A stretch of 49,214 bases of DNA from JAAZNO01 sp964508025 (lineage in GTDB: Bacteria; Chloroflexota; Anaerolineae; B4-G1; SLSP01): positions 1 to 49,214 of the forward strand of contig CAZDSF010000020.1 of NCBI GenBank assembly GCA_964508025.1, read 5' to 3'. Positions 21,853-29,554 of the stretch are shown here, one piece after another. Below the pieces are notes generated by a model. It saw only the letters and a program-made list of their open reading frames with translations, was not told the DNA's origin and did no database searches. A program made the translations under genes and the position numbers. Position 1 is the stretch's first letter; each line of letters begins with the position of its first letter.

Positions 21853-24336
21853 ATGGTTGAAAATCCTCTTCCCGAAGCCGCGCCGGTGGGCGCGCCACAG
21901 AAAAGCGGCTGCGCGCCGACGTTGGTCGCTTTTGTGCTGCTGGGCTGGCTGGCGCTCATCCCCGCCGGGGTGATGGGGTTGGCGGCGTTGGCTCTGCCCG
22001 ATATGTCGCCGCAGTTGCGTGGCGTGCTCGCTACGCTTGTGGTTGCCGCGCTGCTGCTGCCCGTCTACGCTGTGGCGCTGCTGCTCACCCGGCGCCGCGC
22101 CGGCTGGGAAGGGACGCACGCTCTCGCCACGCTGCTGCTGGCGCTCTCCGGCTATGTGCTGCTGGATGGCGCTATTCGCGGGCTGCTGGCTGCGCATCCC
22201 AACTGGATCGCCGCCTGGCGGCTGGCGCTGCTGACGCCCTACGCGCTCGCGGTGGGGCGGCTTGCGCTTCGCGCCGGGGATGCCGCGCGTCCGGCAGAGG
22301 GCGCGCAACAGGGCCTCGATCTGCCCACGCTGCTGCTCACGGCGGCGCTGGCAGCGCTCTTCACCCTCCCCTGGGCCATCACCGGCGCGCTGGGCGATAG
22401 CCTGGTGAGCCTGGGGCTGGTCTTCCAGGCGTTGGGGGAGAATCTGCCGCTGACCCTGCTGCTCTGGGGCGCAGGGTTGGCGCTGTTGCGCGCGCACGTC
22501 AGCGATAGCCGGGCGGCCGCACTGACCGTGATCCTTCTCTTTGCGTTGGCGATTGCCGGCGGGGTGCTGCCCACCGGCGATTGGGGCGCGCTCGCCAATG
22601 CGCTGTTCCTGCTGCCGCTGGGATTCCTGGCAACCGAGATGGTCGCTCGTGGGCGCAGTCCGCTGCCGGCGTTGCTGTTGCTCGTGGTGCTGCGCGCCGC
22701 GCCGCGCCTCTTCATTGATCCGCGCGACATCGAGGGGCAGGGCATCCCCGAACTGCAACATTTGTTCAGCCACATCGGGATCTGGATGGCGATTGCCGTC
22801 AGCGGGCCGGTGCTGTGGGCGTTGCGGGTGATGTTCGGGACTTCCAAACTCGCGCCCAGGCTGCGTCTGGTGCTCAGCCTGGCGGCGGCAGGGCTGTTCG
22901 TGTGCGCCTGGCTGGGAGCGTATCTGTTCCTGGGCGCGCCGGGCTTCACCAATGATGGGTTCCTTATCATCCTGGAAGAACAGGCGGACCTGAGCGCGGC
23001 TTATGCGATTACGGACCGGGAGGCGCGGCTGGGCTACGTCTACGATACGCTCGTGGCGACCGCCGAGCGCACGCAGTCGCCCATCCGCGCGGAGCTCGAC
23101 CGGCGTGGGTTGTCCTATCGCCCGTATTATTTGATCAACATGATTCGGGTAGATGGCTCCACGTGGCAGATGCGGCGCTTCGAGAAGTTGCCGGGTGTGG
23201 CGCAGGTGTTGCGCAATCCCAATGTGCGCATGTACGAGCACCGAATTGCCTTCCCCTCTTACGGCGCGGATGAGCGGCCGGTGCCGGCATTGCAGGACAA
23301 TCTGGCTGCTATCAACGTCGCGGGCGCGTGGGACTTGGGGATTACCGGCGCAGGCATCGTCGTCGCCGGGCAGGATACGGGCTACGAGTGGGATCATCCC
23401 GCGTTGATTCGGCAGTATCGCGGGTGGGACGGTGCGACCGCGAGCCACGCCTACAACTGGCACGATGCCTGGGGCGATTTCGACATTCCCACCGACGAGG
23501 ACGGACACGGCACGCACACGATGGGCACGGTGCTGGGCGATGATGGCGACCGCAACCGCACGGGCGTCGCGCCGGATGCGCAGTGGATCGGCTGCCGCAA
23601 TATGCGGCGCGGCCTGGGCAATCCCGCCAGCTACGCCGAGTGCATGGAGTTCTTCCTCGCGCCCTATCCGCCCGGCGGCGATCCGTTCCGCGATGGGGAC
23701 GTGCGTTACGCGCCGCACCTCACCACCAACTCGTGGGGCTGTCCGGAGATGGAAGGCTGCCAGCCCGATACGCTCGAAGCGGGCGTGATTGCCCTGCGCG
23801 CGGCGGGCATTATGAGCGTGGTCGCGGCGGGCAACGAGGGGCCAGCCTGCGAGACGGCCAGCACGCCGCCCGCTCACTACGATGCATCGTTCACGGTGGG
23901 GGCGGTGTATAGCGACGGCGGGAACACGATCACCGGCTTCAGCAGTCGTGGACCGGCGGGCGAGCTGCTCAAGCCGGATATCGTCGCGCCGGGCTACGAC
24001 GTGCGTTCCAGCTTCCCTGGCGGGACCTATGCCTACGCGCCGGGCACCTCGATGGCGACCCCGCACGTCGCGGGCCTCGTCGCGCTGCTGTGGTCGGCCA
24101 ACCCCGCGCTCATCGGCGATATTGACGCGACCGAGGCGCTCATCCGCCAGACCGCCACACCCAAACCCCTGAATACCGTTTGCACGCCCGAACAGGCCGC
24201 GCAGACCGATCCGCTGGGGCTTTCGGAAAACACCCCCATCTGCGGCTGCGGCGATGTCACCGGCGCGCCCAACAACGTCTACGGCTACGGGCTAATCAAT
24301 GCCGAGGCGGCGGTCAAAGCGGCGTTGGGGGATTGA
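21853..24336 (+). CDS. membrane-anchored subtilisin-like (S8) serine peptidase with polytopic N-terminal domain
   Basis: An 827-aa fusion. Residues ~22-360 contain about ten hydrophobic segments and form a membrane domain of no recognised family. Residues ~375-470 look like an inhibitor_I9-type propeptide (VYDTLVATAERTQSPIRAEL, LPGVAQVLRNPNVRMYE). The S8 domain follows with Asp508 (AGQDTGYEWDHP), His552 (DGHGTHTMG), oxyanion Asn626 (TTNSWG) and Ser733 (GTSMATPHVAG), so the full triad is present. TTPPAH, CGCGD and several Cys late in the domain may form disulfides. The peptidase is presumably on the outer face. Secreted subtilases normally have one signal peptide, so the long membrane part is unusual. 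Start ATG 21853 with GGGAGG. Confidence 0.88.
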   Translation: MVENPLPEAAPVGAPQKSGCAPTLVAFVLLGWLALIPAGVMGLAALALPDMSPQLRGVLATLVVAALLLPVYAVALLLTRRRAGWEGTHALATLLLALSGYVLLDGAIRGLLAAHPNWIAAWRLALLTPYALAVGRLALRAGDAARPAEGAQQGLDLPTLLLTAALAALFTLPWAITGALGDSLVSLGLVFQALGENLPLTLLLWGAGLALLRAHVSDSRAAALTVILLFALAIAGGVLPTGDWGALANALFLLPLGFLATEMVARGRSPLPALLLLVVLRAAPRLFIDPRDIEGQGIPELQHLFSHIGIWMAIAVSGPVLWALRVMFGTSKLAPRLRLVLSLAAAGLFVCAWLGAYLFLGAPGFTNDGFLIILEEQADLSAAYAITDREARLGYVYDTLVATAERTQSPIRAELDRRGLSYRPYYLINMIRVDGSTWQMRRFEKLPGVAQVLRNPNVRMYEHRIAFPSYGADERPVPALQDNLAAINVAGAWDLGITGAGIVVAGQDTGYEWDHPALIRQYRGWDGATASHAYNWHDAWGDFDIPTDEDGHGTHTMGTVLGDDGDRNRTGVAPDAQWIGCRNMRRGLGNPASYAECMEFFLAPYPPGGDPFRDGDVRYAPHLTTNSWGCPEMEGCQPDTLEAGVIALRAAGIMSVVAAGNEGPACETASTPPAHYDASFTVGAVYSDGGNTITGFSSRGPAGELLKPDIVAPGYDVRSSFPGGTYAYAPGTSMATPHVAGLVALLWSANPALIGDIDATEALIRQTATPKPLNTVCTPEQAAQTDPLGLSENTPICGCGDVTGAPNNVYGYGLINAEAAVKAALGD

Positions 24337-24351
24337 GGGAAAATTCCTGTC

Positions 24352-24393
24352 CACGAAGAGGGCGGGGATGTATGCATTCGATGTGCCTTCGTG
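24352..24393. terminator. inverted repeat between convergent subtilase and hicA
   Basis: CACGAAG at 24352-24358 pairs with CTTCGTG at 24387-24393 over a 28-nt loop, in the 82-nt space between convergent genes. Long loop and no T-tract; a weak bidirectional terminator candidate. Confidence 0.25.
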
Positions 24394-24418
24394 ACTGAAT
24401 CCGTGGATGGTAAGAATC

Positions 24419-24643
24419 TCACAACAGCTGCTTCAGCTCTTCCACATTCAGTTCCGCATCGCGCAGGATTTTCCGCAGCAATCCACGTCCTACATCCTGT
24501 CCGACATGAACCGGAACCGTGACCACCCTCCCATCTGGGTGATGTAAGCGGACATGGCTGCCACGTTGGCGCGTGATTTCAAACCCGGCTTTTTGCAGCG
24601 CTTTGATGAGCGCACCGCCGCGCACCACTGGCAACGGCGGCAT
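24419..24643 (-). CDS. hicA: HicA-type mRNA interferase toxin
   Basis: A 74-aa double-stranded-RNA-binding-fold toxin that cleaves mRNA. The family core is intact: ALIKALQKAGFEITRQRGSHVRL with the catalytic His in RGSHVRLHHPDG, then TVPVHVGQDVGRGLLRKILRDAELNVEEL. The start codon overlaps the hicB stop (TGATG), so the two are coupled with the antitoxin first. Confidence 0.92.
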   Translation of the reverse strand: MPPLPVVRGGALIKALQKAGFEITRQRGSHVRLHHPDGRVVTVPVHVGQDVGRGLLRKILRDAELNVEELKQLL

Positions 24644-24852
24644 CAGACAGCCACCTTTTGCACACCCACAAAGGTGGGCAAAGGTAGCGCCTCAACAGCC
24701 ATCTCCTCTAAACACAGCCCAATCACCTCGCGGATGTTGACCAGCAAATCGTCAAGCGTGCGCCCCTGCGCATAGCACGCCTTCAACTGCGGCACTTCGC
24801 CCACATACATCCCGTCCTCATCCTGCTCGATCCAGACATAAAACTCGCGCAT
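24643..24852 (-). CDS. hicB: HicB-type antitoxin
   Basis: A 69-aa partial-RNase-H-fold antitoxin that binds HicA. YVWIEQDEDGMYVGEVPQLKACYAQGRTLDDLLVNIREVIGLCLE is the complete HicB fold. No C-terminal DNA-binding domain is present, so autorepression may need another factor. GGAGG lies 7 nt before the ATG at 24852. Confidence 0.9.
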   Translation of the reverse strand: MREFYVWIEQDEDGMYVGEVPQLKACYAQGRTLDDLLVNIREVIGLCLEEMAVEALPLPTFVGVQKVAV

Positions 24853-24969
24853 GATGTGCCTCCAAACTGCTTGTTACCCTCATTTTATCGCTTTGATGGC
24901 GCCGGTCAACTCTGCCGATGGCGAGGAATTCGTAACAACCTCAAGTGATTGATTCGCCCTCACCCGCTA

Positions 24970-26046
24970 CTACCCCCGCGCCGCCGCGCGCGCCGCGCGC
25001 CATTCCTCCAGCGTCTCCGGCAGCAGGGGCAGCTCGCCTTCCGGGCGACGTTCCAGCGCTAGCGCGCCCACCGGGCACACGGGGATGCAGACGCCGCAGC
25101 CCACGCAGCGCAGCGCATCCACCTGGATAGTCTCCTCCAGCGTGAGCGCGCCGAAGGGACAGCGCTCCACGCACGCGCCGCAGGCGATGCAGAGATTGGT
25201 ATCCGCGCGGTTGACGAAGGCCGACGGCGCGACGACATTCTGCAAGCCCAAATCCACCATGCCCCGCAGGATGCCGCACGCGCAGGTGCAGCAGTTGCAG
25301 ATGTACCACAGCCCCTCGCGGCTGTTACTCACCGAATGCACCAGGCCCGCATCGGCGGCGCGTTGCAGCGTTGCCAAGGCCTGCTCGCGGGTGAGCGGGC
25401 GCACGATCTGCCCGGCGATGACCGTCCCCGCCGGGTCGCCAAAGGCGCCAGGCGACTCGCTGAGGATCATGCACACATCCAGTGGGTGCTCGCACGGCTC
25501 GCCGACGAGCGCCTTCTGCTTGCGGCAGACGCAGTCGGTGACGCCCCAGGCTTTGGCGTGCTCCACCACCGCCGCGGCGCTCTCGAAGGGCTGCACATCC
25601 AGGTCGGCGCGGATGCTCTCGCCGATGGGGATGACGCGATGTACGGGCGGCTGGATCGCCGCCATGCGTCCAAACGCCTCGTGATAGTAGGCTTCGAAGA
25701 GCTGCGCCAGCTCCGCGTCAATGGTCGCGCCCTGGAATTCGTAGATGCCCACGACGAAGGGCAGCAACGCGAAGCCCAATCCGCCCGGCGCGCGCCCGGC
25801 GATGATCAGTCCGCGTCGCACCATCGCTTTGAGCAGGGCGCGGGCGGCGCCGGCATCCATCCCCGCGCGGGCTGCAATCTCCGGGACGGTCTCCAGGATG
25901 GGATTCAACGTCGCGGCGAGCGCCGCCTCCTCTGGCGAGAACAGTTTGGCGAGCAGGCGCAGCTCCACACCGCTTTCCGTCGCCGGGAAGCTTTCGGGCA
26001 GCGCGTCCAGCCGTTGTGCAAGGCGTTGGTAGGGGTCTGTGTTCAT
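24970..26046 (-). CDS. 4Fe-4S dicluster protein with winged-helix-like N-terminus
   Basis: A 358-aa protein. The first ~90 residues look like a helix-turn-helix/winged-helix region (ETVPEIAARAGMDAGAARALLKAMVRRGLI). The middle has Cys motifs VTDCVCRKQKALVGEPCEHP and WYICNCCTCACGILRG. The C-terminus is a ferredoxin domain with two clusters, CIACGACVERCP and CVGCGVCIPVCP. Such proteins are found as redox or sensing factors in anaerobes; no precise role is known. Start ATG 26046. It is divergent from the helicase. Confidence 0.78.
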   Translation of the reverse strand: MNTDPYQRLAQRLDALPESFPATESGVELRLLAKLFSPEEAALAATLNPILETVPEIAARAGMDAGAARALLKAMVRRGLIIAGRAPGGLGFALLPFVVGIYEFQGATIDAELAQLFEAYYHEAFGRMAAIQPPVHRVIPIGESIRADLDVQPFESAAAVVEHAKAWGVTDCVCRKQKALVGEPCEHPLDVCMILSESPGAFGDPAGTVIAGQIVRPLTREQALATLQRAADAGLVHSVSNSREGLWYICNCCTCACGILRGMVDLGLQNVVAPSAFVNRADTNLCIACGACVERCPFGALTLEETIQVDALRCVGCGVCIPVCPVGALALERRPEGELPLLPETLEEWRAARAAARG

Positions 26047-26064
26047 GGTCGTTCCTCTGGAATC

Positions 26065-26099
26065 AGTTCAAAGTTGCGAGTTGTGAGTTGCAGGTTAGT
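26065..26099. repeat. heptamer array AGTTGNN
   Basis: AGTTCAA, AGTTGCG, AGTTGTG, AGTTGCA, GGTTAGT in exact 7-bp phase, in the leader of the Fe-S protein (minus strand) and upstream of the helicase. Confidence 0.7.
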
Positions 26100-26196
26100 T
26101 TACCACATTCTGCCGCAGGTGCTTGTAGGAAGCGGCGGTCTTCTGTCCCCGGTCTTCGATCGAGAGCGCAGGCATAGCGTGAATGCGATCCTGAGA

Positions 26197-26202
26197 TACA
26201 AT
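26197..26202 (+). promoter_or_regulatory. -10 box of the helicase gene, suggesting a leaderless start
   Basis: TACAAT ends 6 nt before the ATG at 26209, so the transcript would begin at the start codon. No ribosome site lies upstream. The -35 region is not recognisable. Confidence 0.4.
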
Positions 26203-26208
26203 AAGCGC

Positions 26209-28743
26209 ATGGCCCTGGAATCCCTGCTTTCCACCCTGCGCGAGGACCCGCGCTTCATCCGTAATGTGACCGCGTGGCGCACGCTGCCGGCGCAGGCGGC
26301 GCAGACTGTCGCCTGGCCCGCCGCGCTCGATCCGCGCCTGAGCAGCGCTGGGCGTGCGTTGGGCATTTCCACGCTCTACAGCCATCAGGCCCGCGCTGTG
26401 GAAGCGGCCCTGCGCGGCGAGAATGTCGTCCTCGCCACGGGGACGGCTTCCGGCAAGACGCTGGGCTACGCGCTGCCGCTGCTCCATACGCTGCTGCGCG
26501 ATCCCACGGCCACTGCCCTGTTGCTCTTCCCCACCAAGGCGCTCGCCCACGATCAGATCGCCGCGCTGGAAGCCTGGATTGGCGCGCTGCAAGCGCCGCT
26601 CGCCCTGCGCCCCTACGATGGCGACACGCCCCAGAGCCGCCGCGCCGCTATCCGCAAGGAGGCGCGCATTCTGGTCTCCAATCCCGATATGCTGCACCTG
26701 GGGATTCTGCCGCATCACACCCAATGGCTGCGCTTCTTCAGCGGTTTGCGCATCGTCGTGCTGGATGAGCTGCACACGTACCGGGGCGTCTTTGGCAGCC
26801 ACATCGCCAATGTGCTGCGCCGCCTGCGTCGCGTGGCCCGCTTCTACGGCGCGGAACCGCGTTTCATCGGCGCCTCGGCGACGATCGCCAATCCGCAGCA
26901 GCTGGCGGAATCCCTGTGGGAAGCGCCGGTCACGCCGGTGGAGGATGATGGCGCTCCCTATGGCGGGCGGCATGTGCTGTTCTACAATCCGCCGTTGCGC
27001 AACGCCGAGCTAGGTCTGCGCGCCAGCGCCGCCGACGAAGCGGCGCATCTCACCATGCGGCTGCTGCAAGCCGGGGTGCAGACCATCGTCTTTGCGCGGT
27101 CGCGGCTGAGCGTGGAGCTGTTGCTGCGCGACCTCCGTGAGCGCGCCGCGCGCGCCGGATTCCCCGCTGAGATGATTCAGGGCTATCGCGGCGGCTATCT
27201 GCCGCAGGAACGCCGCGCCATCGAGCGCGACCTGCGCGAGGGGCGCACTCGCGTCGTTGTGGCGACCAATGCGCTGGAATTGGGCATTGACATTGGCGCG
27301 CTCGACGCCTCGGTGCTGGTGGGCTATCCGGGCACTATTGCGGCGACCCGGCAGCAGATGGGGCGCGCCGGGCGGCGGGCGGGCGTCTCGCTTTCGGTGT
27401 TGATCGCCACGCCCGCGCCGCTGGATCAATACCTGATCACGCACCCGGAATACTTTTTCGTGCGCTCGCCGGAGGAGGCGCGGTTGAACGCCGATGCGCT
27501 CGCGGTGCTCGGCGCGCATCTGGCTTGCGCCGCCTTTGAGCTGCCTTTCGAGTGTGACGAGCCTTTCGGCCTGCTGCCGAACGTGACCCCGCTGCTCGAA
27601 GCATTGAGCGCCGAGGGCGTGTTGCATCGCAGCGCGGAGCGCTTCACCTGGGTGGGGGAAACCTATCCCGCGCAGGGCGTCTCGTTGCGCACCGCTACCG
27701 CCGAGAACGTGATTATTCAGACCACGGAGGGCATCACGTTGGGCCTCATGGATCGCCCAAGCGCCGCCAGCATGGTACACGAGGGCGCGATTTACTATCA
27801 TGGCGGCGCGCCGTATCTCATCACCGCGCTGGATTGGGAGCGGGGCTTAGCGCAGGCGCAGCCCGGCGACTACGACTACTACACCGTCGCGGCGGCGGCG
27901 ATTTCCGTGGAACGGCTGTCGCTGCGGGAAACCTCTGCGCGCGGGCCGCTCACCCTCACCGATGAGGAGGTGCTCGTCCACAGCAAGCCCACCTCGTATC
28001 GGCGGGTGAGCCTGGCCACTCACGAGACGCTCGGCTGGGGCGAGATTGATCTGCCGGAGCAATTGCTGGAGACCGAAGGTTGCCGCGTGACGCTGGCGGA
28101 GACGCTGGTGGACGCGCTGGCGCAAGAGGGGATTCACGTCGCGCCGCTGGATTACGGCCCGGAATGGCCCAAAATCCGCGAGACGATTCTGGCGCGCGAC
28201 GGGCGCACCTGCCGCTTGTGCGGATCGCCCGCCCGCGCGGAGGCGCCGCTCGAAGTGCATCACCTCACGCCGGTGCGGACGTTTCTCATGCAATATCCGC
28301 CCTCGGTAGCGTTGCACCTGGCGCACGCCGCCGAGAATCTGCTGACGTTGTGTGCGCTCTGCCATGCGAAGGTGGAACGGGCGCGCGGCGCGCGGACGGC
28401 GTTGAGCGGGCTTTCCTACCTGCTGCGAAATCTCGGGCCCGTGTTCCTGATGTGCGATCCCGGCGACCTGGGCGCCTCCGTCCAGGCGCGGGATGCGGAA
28501 TTCGGGCAGCCTTCGATCATCCTCTACGACACGGCGCCGGGCGGCGTGGGGCTGAGTCCGCGATTGCTGGATCTGTGGGAGCGGCTCGCGGCGGCGGCGT
28601 TGGAGCGCGTGCAGACCTGTCCCTGCGCGGATGGATGTCCTTCGTGCGTGGGGCCGGTGGGAGAGAGCGAACCGGGCGCGAAGGCGGCGACGGGGAAGCT
28701 GTTGGGGTTGGTGGTGGAAATCAGGTGTGCGTCTGGATCTTGA
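26209..28743 (+). CDS. DEAD/DEAH-box helicase (MrfA/Hrq1/YprA type) with HNH insertion
   Basis: An 844-aa superfamily 2 helicase, probably 3'-5' and active in DNA repair. Walker A is ATGTASGKT with Lys83; motif II is DELH from Asp186; motif III GASATI; motif VI QQMGRAGRRAG. The C-terminal zinc site is TCPCADGCPSC (Cys804, 806, 810, 813), typical of the DUF1998-linked MrfA/Hrq1 group. Between the two, residues ~655-720 hold a complete HNH nuclease: CRLCGS (Cys668, 671), EVHHLTP (His684, 685) and LCALCH (Cys715, 718, His719). This couples unwinding and DNA cleavage in one chain. The ATG at 26209 follows TACAAT by 6 nt; an upstream in-frame extension crosses the opposite-strand Fe-S gene and is rejected. 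Its end overlaps the NotI-like gene by 23 nt. Confidence 0.88.
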   Translation: MALESLLSTLREDPRFIRNVTAWRTLPAQAAQTVAWPAALDPRLSSAGRALGISTLYSHQARAVEAALRGENVVLATGTASGKTLGYALPLLHTLLRDPTATALLLFPTKALAHDQIAALEAWIGALQAPLALRPYDGDTPQSRRAAIRKEARILVSNPDMLHLGILPHHTQWLRFFSGLRIVVLDELHTYRGVFGSHIANVLRRLRRVARFYGAEPRFIGASATIANPQQLAESLWEAPVTPVEDDGAPYGGRHVLFYNPPLRNAELGLRASAADEAAHLTMRLLQAGVQTIVFARSRLSVELLLRDLRERAARAGFPAEMIQGYRGGYLPQERRAIERDLREGRTRVVVATNALELGIDIGALDASVLVGYPGTIAATRQQMGRAGRRAGVSLSVLIATPAPLDQYLITHPEYFFVRSPEEARLNADALAVLGAHLACAAFELPFECDEPFGLLPNVTPLLEALSAEGVLHRSAERFTWVGETYPAQGVSLRTATAENVIIQTTEGITLGLMDRPSAASMVHEGAIYYHGGAPYLITALDWERGLAQAQPGDYDYYTVAAAAISVERLSLRETSARGPLTLTDEEVLVHSKPTSYRRVSLATHETLGWGEIDLPEQLLETEGCRVTLAETLVDALAQEGIHVAPLDYGPEWPKIRETILARDGRTCRLCGSPARAEAPLEVHHLTPVRTFLMQYPPSVALHLAHAAENLLTLCALCHAKVERARGARTALSGLSYLLRNLGPVFLMCDPGDLGASVQARDAEFGQPSIILYDTAPGGVGLSPRLLDLWERLAAAALERVQTCPCADGCPSCVGPVGESEPGAKAATGKLLGLVVEIRCASGS

Positions 28744-29554
28744 GTTGGAGTTTAGCGTTTAGCATCTTGACAAAGGCATCCTTGCGTGGAAGACCTGGAT
28801 TGTGCTGCATGGCCTGATACACTTCTTCTACGCTTGTGGAAATATAGCGAGTTGGCGTCAAGTGCAGTCGCCCTTCCTGAGGTTTTAACTCATAGAGAGC
28901 AAAGCGTGAGGCTTCATCAGTGTTGTAGCCTTCTGTTTTGAACCCATATCGCTGCACCAGATTGGCGTAGATATACTCTTGGATAATCCAGTAGCAATGC
29001 GTTCCCCACGCTTCATAAACAATCCCTTTGTTGAACAATTGCGTCATGGAACGTTTGATGGTATCGTAGGTGTTCATGCCGAACTTATAATTTTTGGTAT
29101 TGTTGTACTCACCATCCATAAAGTCGCGTAACGCTTGTACCGCTGCTCCTGTTTGCGTCGTGGAGTCGGATTGAATTTCTATTGCTACAAACGCCTCCAC
29201 CTCTGGTAATAGTGGCTTATGCCTCACAAGAACATAATCAATGCTGCCAACATTGGGCAATTTGACTTCGGGGAAGGCAATAACATTTTCTAACCCGCCG
29301 AAGTAGTGATGCGCAATATCTTCCAGCACGCGCGCGTTGCCTGAAACGCCGCGTTCTTCAAAACGATAAGGGCAGGTGATGCAAATCGTATTGCGATGCA
29401 TCACAGAGCAAACGCCAAAGCGATAAGACAACAGTCTGCTGGATTTGGCGCAAGTGCGCCCTATAAATGGGCATTGTTGACTGGCGCGAGCAACTTGGGA
29501 CTCAGTGTTGTTTGTGTTGCATGGATAACCGAAAACTTCAGCCAGCTGACTCAT
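28721..29554 (-). CDS. NotI-family type II restriction endonuclease
   Basis: A 277-aa endonuclease of the PD-(D/E)XK type related to NotI. The N-terminal metal-binding region has Cys28 (QQCPFIGRTC), Cys35, Cys49 and Cys61 (ICITCPYRF), the arrangement of the NotI iron site. The nuclease core has Glu96 (FPEVKLP), Asp106 (GSIDYVLV) and Glu126-x-Gln128 (FVAIEIQSD). The start ATG at 29554 overlaps the upstream methyltransferase by 17 nt, so expression is coupled and the methyltransferase comes first. The DNA is AT-richer than its surroundings, pointing to horizontal transfer. Recognition site unknown; a GC-rich 8-mer like NotI is only a guess. Confidence 0.85.
   Translation of the reverse strand: MSQLAEVFGYPCNTNNTESQVARASQQCPFIGRTCAKSSRLLSYRFGVCSVMHRNTICITCPYRFEERGVSGNARVLEDIAHHYFGGLENVIAFPEVKLPNVGSIDYVLVRHKPLLPEVEAFVAIEIQSDSTTQTGAAVQALRDFMDGEYNNTKNYKFGMNTYDTIKRSMTQLFNKGIVYEAWGTHCYWIIQEYIYANLVQRYGFKTEGYNTDEASRFALYELKPQEGRLHLTPTRYISTSVEEVYQAMQHNPGLPRKDAFVKMLNAKLQLKIQTHT

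Noticed and set aside
21829..24066. A 745-aa open frame on the minus strand
   Set aside because: It is antisense to the subtilase with its intact catalytic triad; composition is Arg/Gln/His-rich low complexity typical of a GC-rich shadow frame.
25336..26208. Upstream extension of the helicase frame
   Set aside because: It lies antisense to the Fe-S protein, whose two ferredoxin clusters are clear; the helicase fold begins after 26209.
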